Source: Vibrio atypicus
GTDB lineage: Bacteria > Pseudomonadota > Gammaproteobacteria > Enterobacterales > Vibrionaceae
Reading direction: 5' to 3'
DNA: 64,000 nt
Assembly (NCBI RefSeq): GCF_009811315.1
Contig: NZ_BLID01000001.1
Location: forward strand, 682,001 to 746,000
Shown here: positions 52,590-61,599 of the stretch, one piece after another
Position numbering within the stretch: the first letter of the stretch is position 1
Layout: the number at the start of each line of letters is the position of its first letter
Notes under the pieces: model-generated
What the model saw: the letters and a program-made list of their open reading frames with translations, nothing else
Databases searched by the model: none
Told to the model about the DNA's origin: nothing
Made by a program: the position numbers and the translations under genes

Positions 52590-53299
52590 ACGACGAAACT
52601 CTGCGCCGCTTGCATACCCACCGCGTTTCTATGGTGTTCCAGAAGTCTGCTTTAATGCCTTGGCTAACGGTACTTGATAATGTGGCGTTTGGGTTGGAGC
52701 TGCAAGGTGTAGGTAAATCAGAGCGCCGTAAAAAAGCACGTGAGCAGCTTGAGGTGGTTGGTTTGTCAGAGTGGGAATCTAAGTTTCCTCATGAGTTATC
52801 TGGTGGTATGCAGCAGCGTGTTGGTCTAGCGAGAACCTTCGTGATGGATACGGATATTTTGTTAATAGATGAACCGTTTTCTGCCCTTGACCCGCTCATT
52901 CGTACTCAGCTGCAAGATGAACTCCGTTAAACGTGCTCAAAGGGCGCTCCCTGATGCAGTCGGTTGATGAGCTAAAACAAGAACAAAATCGCCTGCAGGT
53001 ATGTTCGGCTCAGTCAGTGTGGGTCGATCAATCAATCAAGCAATGAACTATCGCTAGTCAAAGGCGGTGATCTTACCTTGATTGAGTGGGATAGCGAAAG
53101 TGGGGACATCGAGAAAGTCAAACAAGGTTCGATTGTGGTCACAAGCCCTGACATCGGCATGCGTGAAGCCATCGAGCTGAAAAAGCGTAGTGGACAACCC
53201 ATCTTGCTGGTTGAGAATGGTGAGTTAGTTGGCGTACTTAATGACAGCGAGTTTTATAATGCGCTTTTAAGTAACTATAAAGCTCCCCAAGCGGCTTAG
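52590..53299 (+). pseudogene. Remnant of a choline/glycine betaine ABC transporter ATPase (ChoV/ProV-like)
   Basis: The region encodes an ATPase fragment starting after Walker A ([21 protein letters not shown], then [35 protein letters not shown]) to about 52929. A deletion removes the H-loop region, then a shifted frame (NVLKGRSLMQSVDELKQE, about 52930-53046) and a CBS-like C-terminal piece (DIGMREAIELKKRSGQPILLVENGELVGVLND, to 53299) follow. At least two frame breaks and loss of the N-terminus and Walker A make it non-functional. Walker [10 protein letters not shown] and the CBS tail are typical of betaine/choline importers. Confidence 0.85.
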
Positions 53300-53363
53300 T
53301 TGTCATCCGAAAAAAGGTAGCAATTCAATGCTACCTTTTTTCTATTTAACAAGTCTTACAAAC

Positions 53364-54401
53364 TTACTGACCTGATGCGATGATCTTGTCGGTAATCTCA
53401 CCAATCATGCCTGTCTGTACAATTGGGAAGTTGATGCTTTTCTCTGAGGCTTGGATCTCTTGCATGTTGTATTGCAGTTGCGTGTAGTCATCTCCCCACT
53501 GATAACGGATAAGGGTTTCTCCTGACTGCAAATGGTAGTTAACTGCGTATTCTGTCGCGTAGCCTGCCATGACTCCGTCAATTGGCATATTTGGCGCGTC
53601 ATGTGGAATCTTGTAAGTGATGGAGTCGAGCTTGAGCATGCCATTAATTACGCTCGTTGGCTCGGTTAGGTGCCCCAAATAGTATGTTGAGTGAATAAAG
53701 CGGTCTTCAGGATTTGCGTTCCCCCCAGTACCCAAGTTTGTTTGTGAGTATTGTTGCTCTTGTGGTCCCCAACCTCGTTTAGAACGTTCAACATTGGCAA
53801 GGTGTTGGTCATAATCAGGCTGGTTGGTCATAACCGTATACTCTGGTCCATGCCATACGTTAGCGCCATCAGCACGGAACTCGATGATGGCAGAGTCCCC
53901 AGTTACGTCCTGTAGGCTAATGTGCAATGCAATACGGATTGGTACTCCCGGAATAAACTCTGTTTTTGCGGGATTTTCTTGGACAAATTTAACTGCTTCA
54001 TCAACGGTTGAGAACTGCGAAAGTAGATGCTGTAGATAGTGCAATGCGCCAATGTCGTCAGCGTTGTTGAAATCTTGGGTATCCATTCCTCTATCATAGA
54101 GAACGTTGCCACTTAACCCTGCGCTATTAATGCCGTCAGTAATCTTGCCGTAGGTGGTGAGGCCCGTAACATCAAATAGTGAAGTGACCTGGTTATTACC
54201 ATCGAGATGGGTTAAGTAAGAGCTATTTTTGGGGATATTGACCAAGTGTGGATTGGTTTGCTCTGACCAATCAAGTGTGCGGGTGACGAATGTACCATTA
54301 TCTTTGGTATCCCATACGATTCGAGTACAGGCTTCAGCAGCACTGACAATGCCAATGGAAAAAGTAGCAGCGATAACGGTAGAGATAAGTTTTTTATTCA
54401 T
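53364..54401 (-). CDS. Choloylglycine hydrolase / penicillin V acylase family protein
   Basis: A 345-residue Ntn-hydrolase with a signal peptide ending AAEA and the nucleophile C25 in ACTRIVWDTKDNG, which becomes N-terminal after cleavage. RTLDWSEQ and SGNVLYDRG carry the conserved Arg and Asn positions, and NQPDYDQHL contains the second conserved region. It is probably periplasmic and acts on linear amides (bile salts, penicillin V, N-acyl homoserine lactones are all known substrates for the family). A LysR gene lies directly upstream in the same direction. Confidence 0.9.
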   Translation of the reverse strand: MNKKLISTVIAATFSIGIVSAAEACTRIVWDTKDNGTFVTRTLDWSEQTNPHLVNIPKNSSYLTHLDGNNQVTSLFDVTGLTTYGKITDGINSAGLSGNVLYDRGMDTQDFNNADDIGALHYLQHLLSQFSTVDEAVKFVQENPAKTEFIPGVPIRIALHISLQDVTGDSAIIEFRADGANVWHGPEYTVMTNQPDYDQHLANVERSKRGWGPQEQQYSQTNLGTGGNANPEDRFIHSTYYLGHLTEPTSVINGMLKLDSITYKIPHDAPNMPIDGVMAGYATEYAVNYHLQSGETLIRYQWGDDYTQLQYNMQEIQASEKSINFPIVQTGMIGEITDKIIASGQ

Positions 54402-54494
54402 GACTAAGGACCTATTTGCTTCGGAACGGGGTCATGATGGCATTAAGTTTTCAAACCAAAAACTACAGTATGCGGGATAAAATCCATCAGTTTT

Positions 54495-55388
54495 CTAGTC
54501 GAAAGTGGAGAAATGCTCTTTTGTTATTTTCTTAATGAGTGTTAGAGCAGGCTCATTTTCTAGTGATAGGGAATAGTAGAGTGTCAGTCCAAAAGTAAAC
54601 TGATTGGCTACCTCTCCAATGTTTAGTTGGTGCAGATCTCCGCTGCGTACCAATGGGGTGGAAAGTTCAGTGCTCATGATGGCCCACCCGTCATGTTTAA
54701 CCAATTCTAAAAGCAGGTCGTTGTTGCTGACCAAATGATACTGCGGTGAAATAGCGTAGAGTTCTGGCAGGGTATTGAAATGATTTTCGCTGATGTACTG
54801 TTTTTCTAGCTTTAGATCTTCTGTAGAAAGGTTGACTAGGTGACGTAGCTTACTGCGTTTTCCCGAATAGACCCCAAGTTTCCCATACCCAAGAGAATAG
54901 TAAGCGATATTTTTCTCGGCGCTTTGCATGTTTCTATGCTGCATTAACGCAATACTGTTAGGGTCTGATTCGAGACAATCAAAGGCTTCTTCCCGGTTTC
55001 TATGCAGCCAATGAATCGTGAGCTCTGGGTAATGTTGTGCGAGTGCATGCTCTATTTTTAAAGCCAAGTTCAAAGGCAAAGAGATATCGTGATAGACATT
55101 AATATGCAGTAAATCTTGGCGGTATATGTTGCCAAAGGAAGCGTTGAGTTTTTCGGTATTACTAATGATGACTTTAGAGCGTTGGTAAATATGTTTTGCC
55201 GCATTGGTCGGGCAGGCTTTCTTACCAACGATCTCAAAGAGAGTGACGTCATAGAGATCTTCAATAGCCTTAACTTGGTCACGGATCGTAGTTCGATCTT
55301 TGTTGAGCTTTTTCGCTGCTGCGCTGTAGCCCTGTTGTTCGTACGTGGTGCAAAAAGCGATAAGGTGTTCGTAAGAAAACATATCCAA
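54495..55388 (-). CDS. LysR-family transcriptional regulator
   Basis: A 297-residue regulator with an N-terminal HTH (FCTTYEQQGYSAAAKKLNKDRTTIRDQVKAIEDLYDVTLFE) and an effector-binding domain. It lies 93 bases upstream of the choloylglycine-hydrolase family gene in the same direction and may control it. The second half has weak conservation, so ligand and targets are unknown. Confidence 0.83.
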   Translation of the reverse strand: MDMFSYEHLIAFCTTYEQQGYSAAAKKLNKDRTTIRDQVKAIEDLYDVTLFEIVGKKACPTNAAKHIYQRSKVIISNTEKLNASFGNIYRQDLLHINVYHDISLPLNLALKIEHALAQHYPELTIHWLHRNREEAFDCLESDPNSIALMQHRNMQSAEKNIAYYSLGYGKLGVYSGKRSKLRHLVNLSTEDLKLEKQYISENHFNTLPELYAISPQYHLVSNNDLLLELVKHDGWAIMSTELSTPLVRSGDLHQLNIGEVANQFTFGLTLYYSLSLENEPALTLIKKITKEHFSTFD

Positions 55389-55513
55389 ATACTCAATCTT
55401 TGACTTAGTGTTGATTGAATTTATCTCACATATGTGTCTTTTATGATGGTGTTTTCTTCATTTAATGTGTCGGAAATATGACTTGAATCGACAATTTCCA
55501 TTATTTAGGGGTG

Positions 55514-55541
55514 AAAAAGGCACCAATTATCGGTGCCTTTT
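55514..55541 (-). terminator. Terminator of the ABC-F gene
   Basis: AAAAGGCACC and GGTGCCTTTT form the stem around a 7-base loop. The run AAAAA at 55514 gives the T-run on the minus strand, 5 bases after the ABC-F stop. Confidence 0.85.
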
Positions 55542-55545
55542 GTCG

Positions 55546-57288
55546 TTATAGTTGCGCAGTTATTTTTTCAATCTGCTGCTGCCACTCTTGCTGCATGGCT
55601 GGCTTTTGGTGTTTAGGTTTACGTTGCCTATCTGCTTCAAGCAAACTCTCCAACTCCAACAACCTTTCAAGCAGCTTTTCCTCTGACTCAGCCTCTACAG
55701 TTGGAGATACTGGATTCGAAGGCGAACTCGCTGCAGAGGTTGAAGCTGCTGATTTTGGCGCTGAATCGGCAATACGATCGTAAATCTCTTCAACAGAGAG
55801 ATATTCGGTAAGCTCACCATCCTGAATAAACCAGAATCGATTGCAACTTTGTTCGATTAAGCTGCGATCGTGGCTGACCAATAACGCAGCCCCTTCAAAC
55901 TGATTCAAGGTTTCAATCAGCTCTTCTTTACCTTCCATATCTAAATGGTTGGTTGGCTCATCTAAGAACAGAAGGTGATACCGGGCCAACGTTAAACCAA
56001 CAAACAGCAATCGCGCTCGTTCACCACCACTTAAGCAAGAGACGGTTTGCCCATGTCTGGCGTATTCGAATCCTGCGCTTATCAAGGCGCGCTTGGCGTA
56101 CTCTTCGCTAATGGCGGCGAAATTGAGTAGCGCATCGCGAATAGTGTCATGGTCATTAAGCTGATTGAGCGATTGATCGTAGTAGCCCAATCGGCAGCGA
56201 TCATGGAAGGTGATCGCTGGGCTCAAAGCTCCCGTTAGTTCTGCCTCTATTTGAGCTTGGTAACTATGGTGAAGTAAATTGAGCAAGGTTGATTTACCAC
56301 AGCCATTACTGCCAAGTACGGCGATTCGATCACCGCTTTTGACGCGCTTTTCTACCATCTCAAACAGGTAGTGATCGCTTTGAGGCGGCGTCACACTAAA
56401 AGGTGTCACTTCGAGAAGTCGGTTAGCTGGCAGCGCGTCACCTTTGAGTTCTAACGCCCAAGGTGTGCCATCGGTTAGCTCTGTTTGCTCCTCTTCCAAT
56501 CGCTCTTTGCGGGCAAACATGGTTTTTGCTTTCCGAGCTAAGTCTTCGTTGTCGTAAACTTTACCCCAGGTTGCAAGGCGTTTAGCGCTTTTCTCAATGC
56601 GGTCTATTTCTTTCTGCTCGCTCAAATGGCGCTGTTTATCTTGTTGGTCTTTTTCACTTAACGCCATTCTCGCTTGTGAGCAAGGAAGCGAAAAATGGTG
56701 TAACGCGTGATCACGCATCACCCAGGTGGTGTTAGTGACCCGATCCAACAAGGTTTGGTCATGTGAGACCAGAACAAACGAGCCTTTCCAGTCAGAGAGA
56801 AATTGCTCTAGCCACATTAATGAAGGCAGGTCTAGGTGGTTACTTGGTTCATCAAGCAGCAGTAGATCAGGTTGGTGAATAATCGCTCGTGCAAGAAGTA
56901 AGCGCATTTGTTGACCGCCGCTGCAATTGGCGACAGGCATTTGCCATTCATCTTCGTTAAAGCCTAATTCACCGAGTAGCAGCTCTGCGCGCCAAACTTC
57001 ATCATCTGGCAAAGATTCCGCTAATGCCGACAATACGGATTGGTCATGTAAAGCTGGTGGAATATGCTGTTCAACGTAACGCATTAAACAGTGGTTTGCT
57101 TTGGCTATTTGGCCACTACTTGGTTCAAACTGGCCATCGAGCAATTTTAGCAGTGAGCTTTTGCCACAACCGTTATGGCCGATCAGTCCAATTTTGTCAC
57201 CACGGTTAATGGTAAAAGTAAGCTCATTAAATAGAGCGGTTGAAGTGTAGTTAAGTGTTAAGGATTGTGCGGTTAAAAAAGTACTCAT
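55546..57288 (-). CDS. ABC-F family ATPase
   Basis: A 580-residue soluble protein with two ABC domains and no membrane segment. Domain 1 has Walker A GHNGCGKSS (about 36-44), signature NCSGGQQMRL and Walker B LLLDEPSNHLD. A charged helical linker (about 200-275) contains SAKRLATWGKVYDNEDLARKAKTM. Domain 2 has GSNGCGKST, LSGGERARL and LFLDEPTNHLD. A Lys/Glu/Ser-rich tail follows. ABC-F proteins act on the ribosome in translation or antibiotic protection. It differs from EttA, Uup, YheS and YbiT as I recall them. A leader peptide upstream suggests antibiotic-induced expression. Confidence 0.9.
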   Translation of the reverse strand: MSTFLTAQSLTLNYTSTALFNELTFTINRGDKIGLIGHNGCGKSSLLKLLDGQFEPSSGQIAKANHCLMRYVEQHIPPALHDQSVLSALAESLPDDEVWRAELLLGELGFNEDEWQMPVANCSGGQQMRLLLARAIIHQPDLLLLDEPSNHLDLPSLMWLEQFLSDWKGSFVLVSHDQTLLDRVTNTTWVMRDHALHHFSLPCSQARMALSEKDQQDKQRHLSEQKEIDRIEKSAKRLATWGKVYDNEDLARKAKTMFARKERLEEEQTELTDGTPWALELKGDALPANRLLEVTPFSVTPPQSDHYLFEMVEKRVKSGDRIAVLGSNGCGKSTLLNLLHHSYQAQIEAELTGALSPAITFHDRCRLGYYDQSLNQLNDHDTIRDALLNFAAISEEYAKRALISAGFEYARHGQTVSCLSGGERARLLFVGLTLARYHLLFLDEPTNHLDMEGKEELIETLNQFEGAALLVSHDRSLIEQSCNRFWFIQDGELTEYLSVEEIYDRIADSAPKSAASTSAASSPSNPVSPTVEAESEEKLLERLLELESLLEADRQRKPKHQKPAMQQEWQQQIEKITAQL

Positions 57289-57412
57289 AATATTCTCAAG
57301 AATTTGGGGCGCAGAAGGCCTTTGTCAGGGCTGACAAATAATTCTTCGAGCTTGAGGGAAGGTACTCGGGTTGACGTTTTCAGTCGACGATGATTATTCG
57401 CTCAAGTCGAGA
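57289..57412 (-). promoter_or_regulatory. Putative attenuator region between leader peptide and ABC-F gene
   Basis: On the minus strand CTTGAG occurs right after the leader (57401-57406) and again 6 bases before the ABC-F start (57295-57300), with CTCAAG between (57351-57356). The middle copy can pair with the first (TCGACTTGAG with CTCAAG-c-TCGA, 10 pairs with a bulge) or, more weakly, with the last, covering the ribosome site. TTTGTCA and TGACAAA (57321-57338) form another perfect hairpin. This fits a translation attenuator. Confidence 0.55.
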
Positions 57413-57493
57413 TTATCGCAGCGCGAAATCTAAAACTCTTGAGCGAGCTGTCATACCATAAAAACGTGGGTTGATTAAACACCACTTAGACAT
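57413..57493 (-). CDS. 26-residue leader peptide of the ABC-F gene
   Basis: An ORF of 26 codons (begins MSKWCLINPRFYGM, ends LDFALR) with a near-ideal AAGGAGGAACC ribosome site before its ATG at 57493. It stops 124 bases before the ABC-F start. Short leaders with strong ribosome sites and downstream hairpins are typical of genes induced by ribosome-stalling drugs. No protein family is expected for so short a peptide. Confidence 0.7.
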   Translation of the reverse strand: MSKWCLINPRFYGMTARSRVLDFALR

Positions 57494-57752
57494 AGGTTCC
57501 TCCTTGGTTTCGTTGTGAAAATGCGAACATTTTCGATTGTCCATAGCGGGCATTGTAGCGAGTAGGCTCTATTTGCGCACTGATGACAACTGAAAAAGCT
57601 TAAGAAGCGAGTTGTAGATCAAATATTGGTCTATCACTTGTGGATTCATACTTGGTTTATGAATGGAAAGGAGGCATTGCTGCCCCCTTCCCATATTGGC
57701 GACGAATCTCATTAGTGCATAAAATCTGTTTTACTGGAGCGCTATTGACTTA

Positions 57753-59171
57753 TTAGCCTGCCATTGAAACACCAAGCGAGAGCACAACGCTGTTAAGGAC
57801 GACAAAGAAAGCTACCAGAGGCGCAATGAACTTAAGCCAAGTAATGTAAGGAATACGTGCAATCGCCAAGCCGCCCATCAATACTCCGTAGGTCGGTGTG
57901 ATAAATAGAATTGTACCAATACCACTCATAAACGCAGTCACGACAAGCTCTCGGCCTGTGTTAGCAAAATCACTCAGCGGCGCCAAGATTGGCATGCTCA
58001 TGACCGCGAGTCCCGAGGTCGATGGGACGATGAACGACAGCATCATTTCTATCACGTAAACGGTATTAATAAACAGTACAGAGCTTTTACCCGCAACCAA
58101 ACCTTCTGCGTAGTGAAGAATGGTATCAGTGATGTTACCCGCTTCCATTACCACCACAATACCGCGAGCCACGCCAACAATCAGTGCAACGCCGATTAAA
58201 TCTGCCGCACCAGCAACGAACGCGTTAATCAGCTTCTCTTCACCTAAACGGCCAACAATGCCACATAGAATGCCCATAAAGATAAACAGGGTAGCCATCT
58301 CAGCCATCCACCACCCAAGCGCTGAAACGCCATAAATCATGATGGCAAAGGTGAGAATGAACAGAACCAATACCGCTTTTTGCGAGCCAGTCAGTTCTGG
58401 CAATTGCGCGCTTGGGTCTTTATCACCAAGAAAGTGTTTTTCATTCTCTTTACGCAGATTAGCTAGCAAAGAAAGTTCTGGGTTGTTTTGAACTTTCTTG
58501 GCATACCGCATCACGTAAGCGATTGAAACTACTAAGGCAATGGCGAGGATGGCAAATCTTAGCTCGATACCACTAATGAAATCGACGCTCGCCGCATTGG
58601 AGGCAATCACAGTCCCAAATGGATTGATGGTTGAGCCCAATGTTCCCACCCCAGTTCCGACGAAAATAACGGCGACTGCGACCATTGGGTCAAAGCGAGC
58701 GGTCATAAAAATTGGAATCAATAAACCGTAAAATGCGAGGGACTCTTCCGCCATGCCATATGAAGTTCCGCCCAACGCAAACAGCACCATCAAGATAGGG
58801 ATCATATAAATTTCTCTGCCCTTTAAGCGCACCATAATCCGTGCGATGCCAGTATCGATCGCACCTGTTTGCGTCACGATGCCAAGAAAGCCGCCAACCA
58901 TTAGGACAAACAAACTCACGTCAATGGCACCAATCAGCCCTGACGCGGGATCATAGAAGCCGGAAATCGGTGCCATTAGAGTGTCAAAGAAACCTTGAGG
59001 AGATGACTCAATCACATGGTAGGAACCAGGCACCGGAACTTCTCTGCCTAAGTTCTCATTCATTTCACGCGTATATTTTCCTGCAGGTAATATATAAGTG
59101 AGGGTGGCGAAAAAGGTGATCAACAGGAAAAGAATGGTAAAGGTATTGGGAAATTTCTTTATTTTGAACAT
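57753..59171 (-). CDS. YfcC family transporter
   Basis: A 472-residue inner-membrane protein with about 12 helices. It belongs to the YfcC/DcuC-type C4-dicarboxylate and basic amino-acid carrier group (FPNTFTILFLLITFFATLTYILPAGKYTRE is the family's first helix and loop; GTGVGTLGSTINPFGTVIAS is a conserved re-entrant segment). It is followed upstream by an alanine/ornithine racemase-family gene 46 bases away, so an amino acid such as arginine or ornithine is a reasonable substrate. Confidence 0.87.
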   Translation of the reverse strand: MFKIKKFPNTFTILFLLITFFATLTYILPAGKYTREMNENLGREVPVPGSYHVIESSPQGFFDTLMAPISGFYDPASGLIGAIDVSLFVLMVGGFLGIVTQTGAIDTGIARIMVRLKGREIYMIPILMVLFALGGTSYGMAEESLAFYGLLIPIFMTARFDPMVAVAVIFVGTGVGTLGSTINPFGTVIASNAASVDFISGIELRFAILAIALVVSIAYVMRYAKKVQNNPELSLLANLRKENEKHFLGDKDPSAQLPELTGSQKAVLVLFILTFAIMIYGVSALGWWMAEMATLFIFMGILCGIVGRLGEEKLINAFVAGAADLIGVALIVGVARGIVVVMEAGNITDTILHYAEGLVAGKSSVLFINTVYVIEMMLSFIVPSTSGLAVMSMPILAPLSDFANTGRELVVTAFMSGIGTILFITPTYGVLMGGLAIARIPYITWLKFIAPLVAFFVVLNSVVLSLGVSMAG

Positions 59172-59217
59172 AGCGTGTCCTTAACGAGCGTTTGTGCTCG
59201 TACTGCTCAATGAAGTA

Positions 59218-60282
59218 CTAGATAAATCGTTTGGTAATGTATTCGGAGGTCATACATTGCAATACGCCGCCGTAGGAGAGCTCAAATTCAATTAGGCTGC
59301 CCACGTGGTAAGGCATATCGCTGTCGTTGATATCAAGAATGAGGTGATCACTACTGCCACCAATCACAATGATGTTTCGATCTTTCGGGGTCATTTGGCT
59401 GATATCGATATCTTGTTTGCCGATGGCGCAAATGGCGCGCTTGCGAAGACCGCGATCGGTGAAAATAGGTTTGTGTCCAAAGGCATCTAACGCGGTCGAC
59501 TCTGTTGGAACGGAGGGCTTTACTTTGATTTCGACAATTTCAGCCGTTAAATCAAACGTGTCTTGGCGAGTGTTAGGAACAGGGTCATCGTTTAATCCAA
59601 TACCCATTAGCACAGAAGCGCCAAGTCTAAGCTGATTAATACCTTTGGGTAGATCGCCGCGCAGCATAAGAGGTAGCCCCGCTGAGCTCGCACCAGAGAG
59701 GTAACTGAGTGTGATGTTGTGTTCAGACTCAATTTGTTGCGCAAGCGCAATCAGCAGGGTTTGGTTATCGACCGAAGGCTCAACGCCACCGTAGCAGGCT
59801 AGGTTGGTACCAAGCCCAACCAGTTTGAGGCCTTCGAGTTTCATTACCTCTCGCGCAAGCTGTAAGGTTTCCTCTTGGTAGAACGAACCTTCACGAAGAT
59901 CTCCCATATCATGCATGATAATGACTTGATGCAGCTTGTGCTGTTTGACCGCTTCAACGGCTAAAGCTTGAAGAGTCTCAAGTTCCGAGTTGAGCGAGAT
60001 ATCGGCATACTGCACCACTTCTCTTGCTTGGCTAATGGCTGGGATTCTTAGCAGCATAGTTTCACCATCAAGATGGCGCAGCTTCTTCAGGTTTTGAATT
60101 CTAGAGTCTGCGAGGATGCCAATGCCCCCAGCGAGGATTGCCTCCCCAACCTCTGGGTAGGCGCAGGCCAGTTTCGTAACGCCCGCAGGTTTGACCCCGA
60201 AGCGCTCGCACGCACTAACCAAATTGTGTGCATTGTGGGTAATTGTATCTAAGTGAATATTAATGCATGGATAGTGGTCCAT
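59218..60282 (-). CDS. Alanine/ornithine racemase-family PLP enzyme
   Basis: A 354-residue fold-type III PLP protein. The PLP lysine is in GVTKLACAYPEVG (K37). ADSRIQNLKKL, MHDMGDLREGSF and LGTNLACYGG are typical of the Orr-like branch, which lacks the Alr C-terminal tyrosine domain pattern. It would interconvert L- and D-amino acids (ornithine is the known substrate in clostridia). It forms an operon with the YfcC carrier, and a LysR gene lies upstream. Confidence 0.87.
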   Translation of the reverse strand: MDHYPCINIHLDTITHNAHNLVSACERFGVKPAGVTKLACAYPEVGEAILAGGIGILADSRIQNLKKLRHLDGETMLLRIPAISQAREVVQYADISLNSELETLQALAVEAVKQHKLHQVIIMHDMGDLREGSFYQEETLQLAREVMKLEGLKLVGLGTNLACYGGVEPSVDNQTLLIALAQQIESEHNITLSYLSGASSAGLPLMLRGDLPKGINQLRLGASVLMGIGLNDDPVPNTRQDTFDLTAEIVEIKVKPSVPTESTALDAFGHKPIFTDRGLRKRAICAIGKQDIDISQMTPKDRNIIVIGGSSDHLILDINDSDMPYHVGSLIEFELSYGGVLQCMTSEYITKRFI

Positions 60283-60452
60283 ATAAATACCTATGATGAA
60301 TGGTGATATTTATATGCATTTGGCGCTTTTTGATGGGTAAGATAAATAACGAGTTATTTATAGATACTTTGCCAGTTTTCGATGTTAGATATTATGCGCA
60401 TATTTGTTAGCAAAGCGGATGGATGCACTTTGCTAACGTTTGTGCTTTAGGG

Positions 60453-61421
60453 CTAGTGTGGCTTAGTGATTGGCGTTGTGTTTGCCGAGTCTAAAATTGA
60501 GTTTTCGGTGATGGGGTCGCGGCCTGATGAATGAACAACGGCGATTTTATTCATCAACTCTGTGGCTGCGAGAGAGAGCTCTCTTGAATCTAAGGTGGTG
60601 AGATGAAACGATGCGAGATACTCAAGTGATGGCGCGTTGATCTTGACCATTTTCCCCCTCAGTTCCCAAATTTCTGCATAGTGATCGGGTAAGTAACCGA
60701 CGAAGGTGCCAGAGAGAATCAAATGCGCTGTGGCTTCCATATTGGTGCTACTCGCAAGGTGAGATAGGTTTTTTGTGTCACTGAACGGGGTGATCTTGTG
60801 AGGTAATCCTCGATCGACAATGGGAAATCGAATCAGATCGCGAGTCGTGATTTCATGCTTTATGCTCAAGATAGGGTGCTCGGGTGTGCAATACAGGCAT
60901 TGTTTCTCGTTGAACAGCAACCGGTAATTGAGACCATCTTTTTGAACTTCCGATGACGTGACTCCCAAGTCGATTTCACCCTCAAGTAGCTTCATTTCTA
61001 TTTTGTACGAATCCCAAATATCGGTATCGAGGGTAACTTTGGGATGATCGTGACAAAAACTACCAATAGCGTGCTGAATGCGACATTTTGGATTGGTGGC
61101 GAGATTGTCGGTGAGCGCGAGCTTGACGTGTCCATGAGAAATCTTGCGGATGTCATCGAGTTGATTTTCAAAGGAATGAATATTGTCGAACAGTTGCTTG
61201 CTAAGTTGGTAAACCTTCATACCATCTGGCGTTAACCGGAAGCCTCGCCGTCCCCTATGACACAGCGTCATTCCTAAGCGCGTTTCTAGATCGTTCATCC
61301 TTGTACTGATCGTTGACTGATGCATGTTGAGTTTAAACTGCGCGGCGGAAAAACCTCCTGAATCAGCAATGGTTAGAAATAGGTGCAATAGCTTTAAGTC
61401 AAAGTCATTTATTTTGCGCAT
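60453..61421 (-). CDS. LysR-family transcriptional regulator
   Basis: A 322-residue regulator with an N-terminal HTH (FLTIADSGGFSAAQFKLNMHQSTISTRMNDLETRLG) and an effector domain. It is 170 bases upstream of the racemase/YfcC operon in the same direction and is the obvious candidate regulator of it. The effector may be the racemised amino acid. A C-terminal extension (DPITENSILDSANTTP) is unusual but short. Confidence 0.87.
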   Translation of the reverse strand: MRKINDFDLKLLHLFLTIADSGGFSAAQFKLNMHQSTISTRMNDLETRLGMTLCHRGRRGFRLTPDGMKVYQLSKQLFDNIHSFENQLDDIRKISHGHVKLALTDNLATNPKCRIQHAIGSFCHDHPKVTLDTDIWDSYKIEMKLLEGEIDLGVTSSEVQKDGLNYRLLFNEKQCLYCTPEHPILSIKHEITTRDLIRFPIVDRGLPHKITPFSDTKNLSHLASSTNMEATAHLILSGTFVGYLPDHYAEIWELRGKMVKINAPSLEYLASFHLTTLDSRELSLAATELMNKIAVVHSSGRDPITENSILDSANTTPITKPH

Positions 61422-61537
61422 TTCGCCTTAGATCTCGAAAGAAACTCTTTTCAGGGATGGTAAAAGAAAATCGAGTGATTATCTGAGAGGTAACGCACTG
61501 GGCCAATGTAAGCTGCCGCCATCAAGCTTATAAATAC

Positions 61538-61575
61538 CCTCACCAGATAGGATTAGTACAGCCTATCTAGTGAGG
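61538..61575 (-). terminator. Hairpin after the prolyl oligopeptidase gene
   Basis: CCTCAC-c-AGATAGG pairs with CCTATCT-a-GTGAGG (one internal mismatch) over a 10-base loop, giving 13 pairs. The T-run on the minus strand is poor (GTATTTAT), so strength is uncertain. Confidence 0.55.
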
Positions 61576-61599
61576 ATTTACATTTTAAGCATCAAAGAG

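Noticed and set aside
52418..52621. Leftward frame of Asn-Lys-Thr repeats and rightward frame of FIC repeats
   Set aside because: Both are direct products of the T-rich tandem arrays and do not represent proteins.
52022..53299. Mobile element insertion as the cause of gene decay
   Set aside because: No transposase fragment, terminal inverted repeats or target duplication was seen at either remnant.
57663..57694. Hairpin downstream of the YfcC gene as terminator
   Set aside because: GGAGGCA and TGCCCCC pair imperfectly and no T-run follows on the minus strand, so support is too weak.
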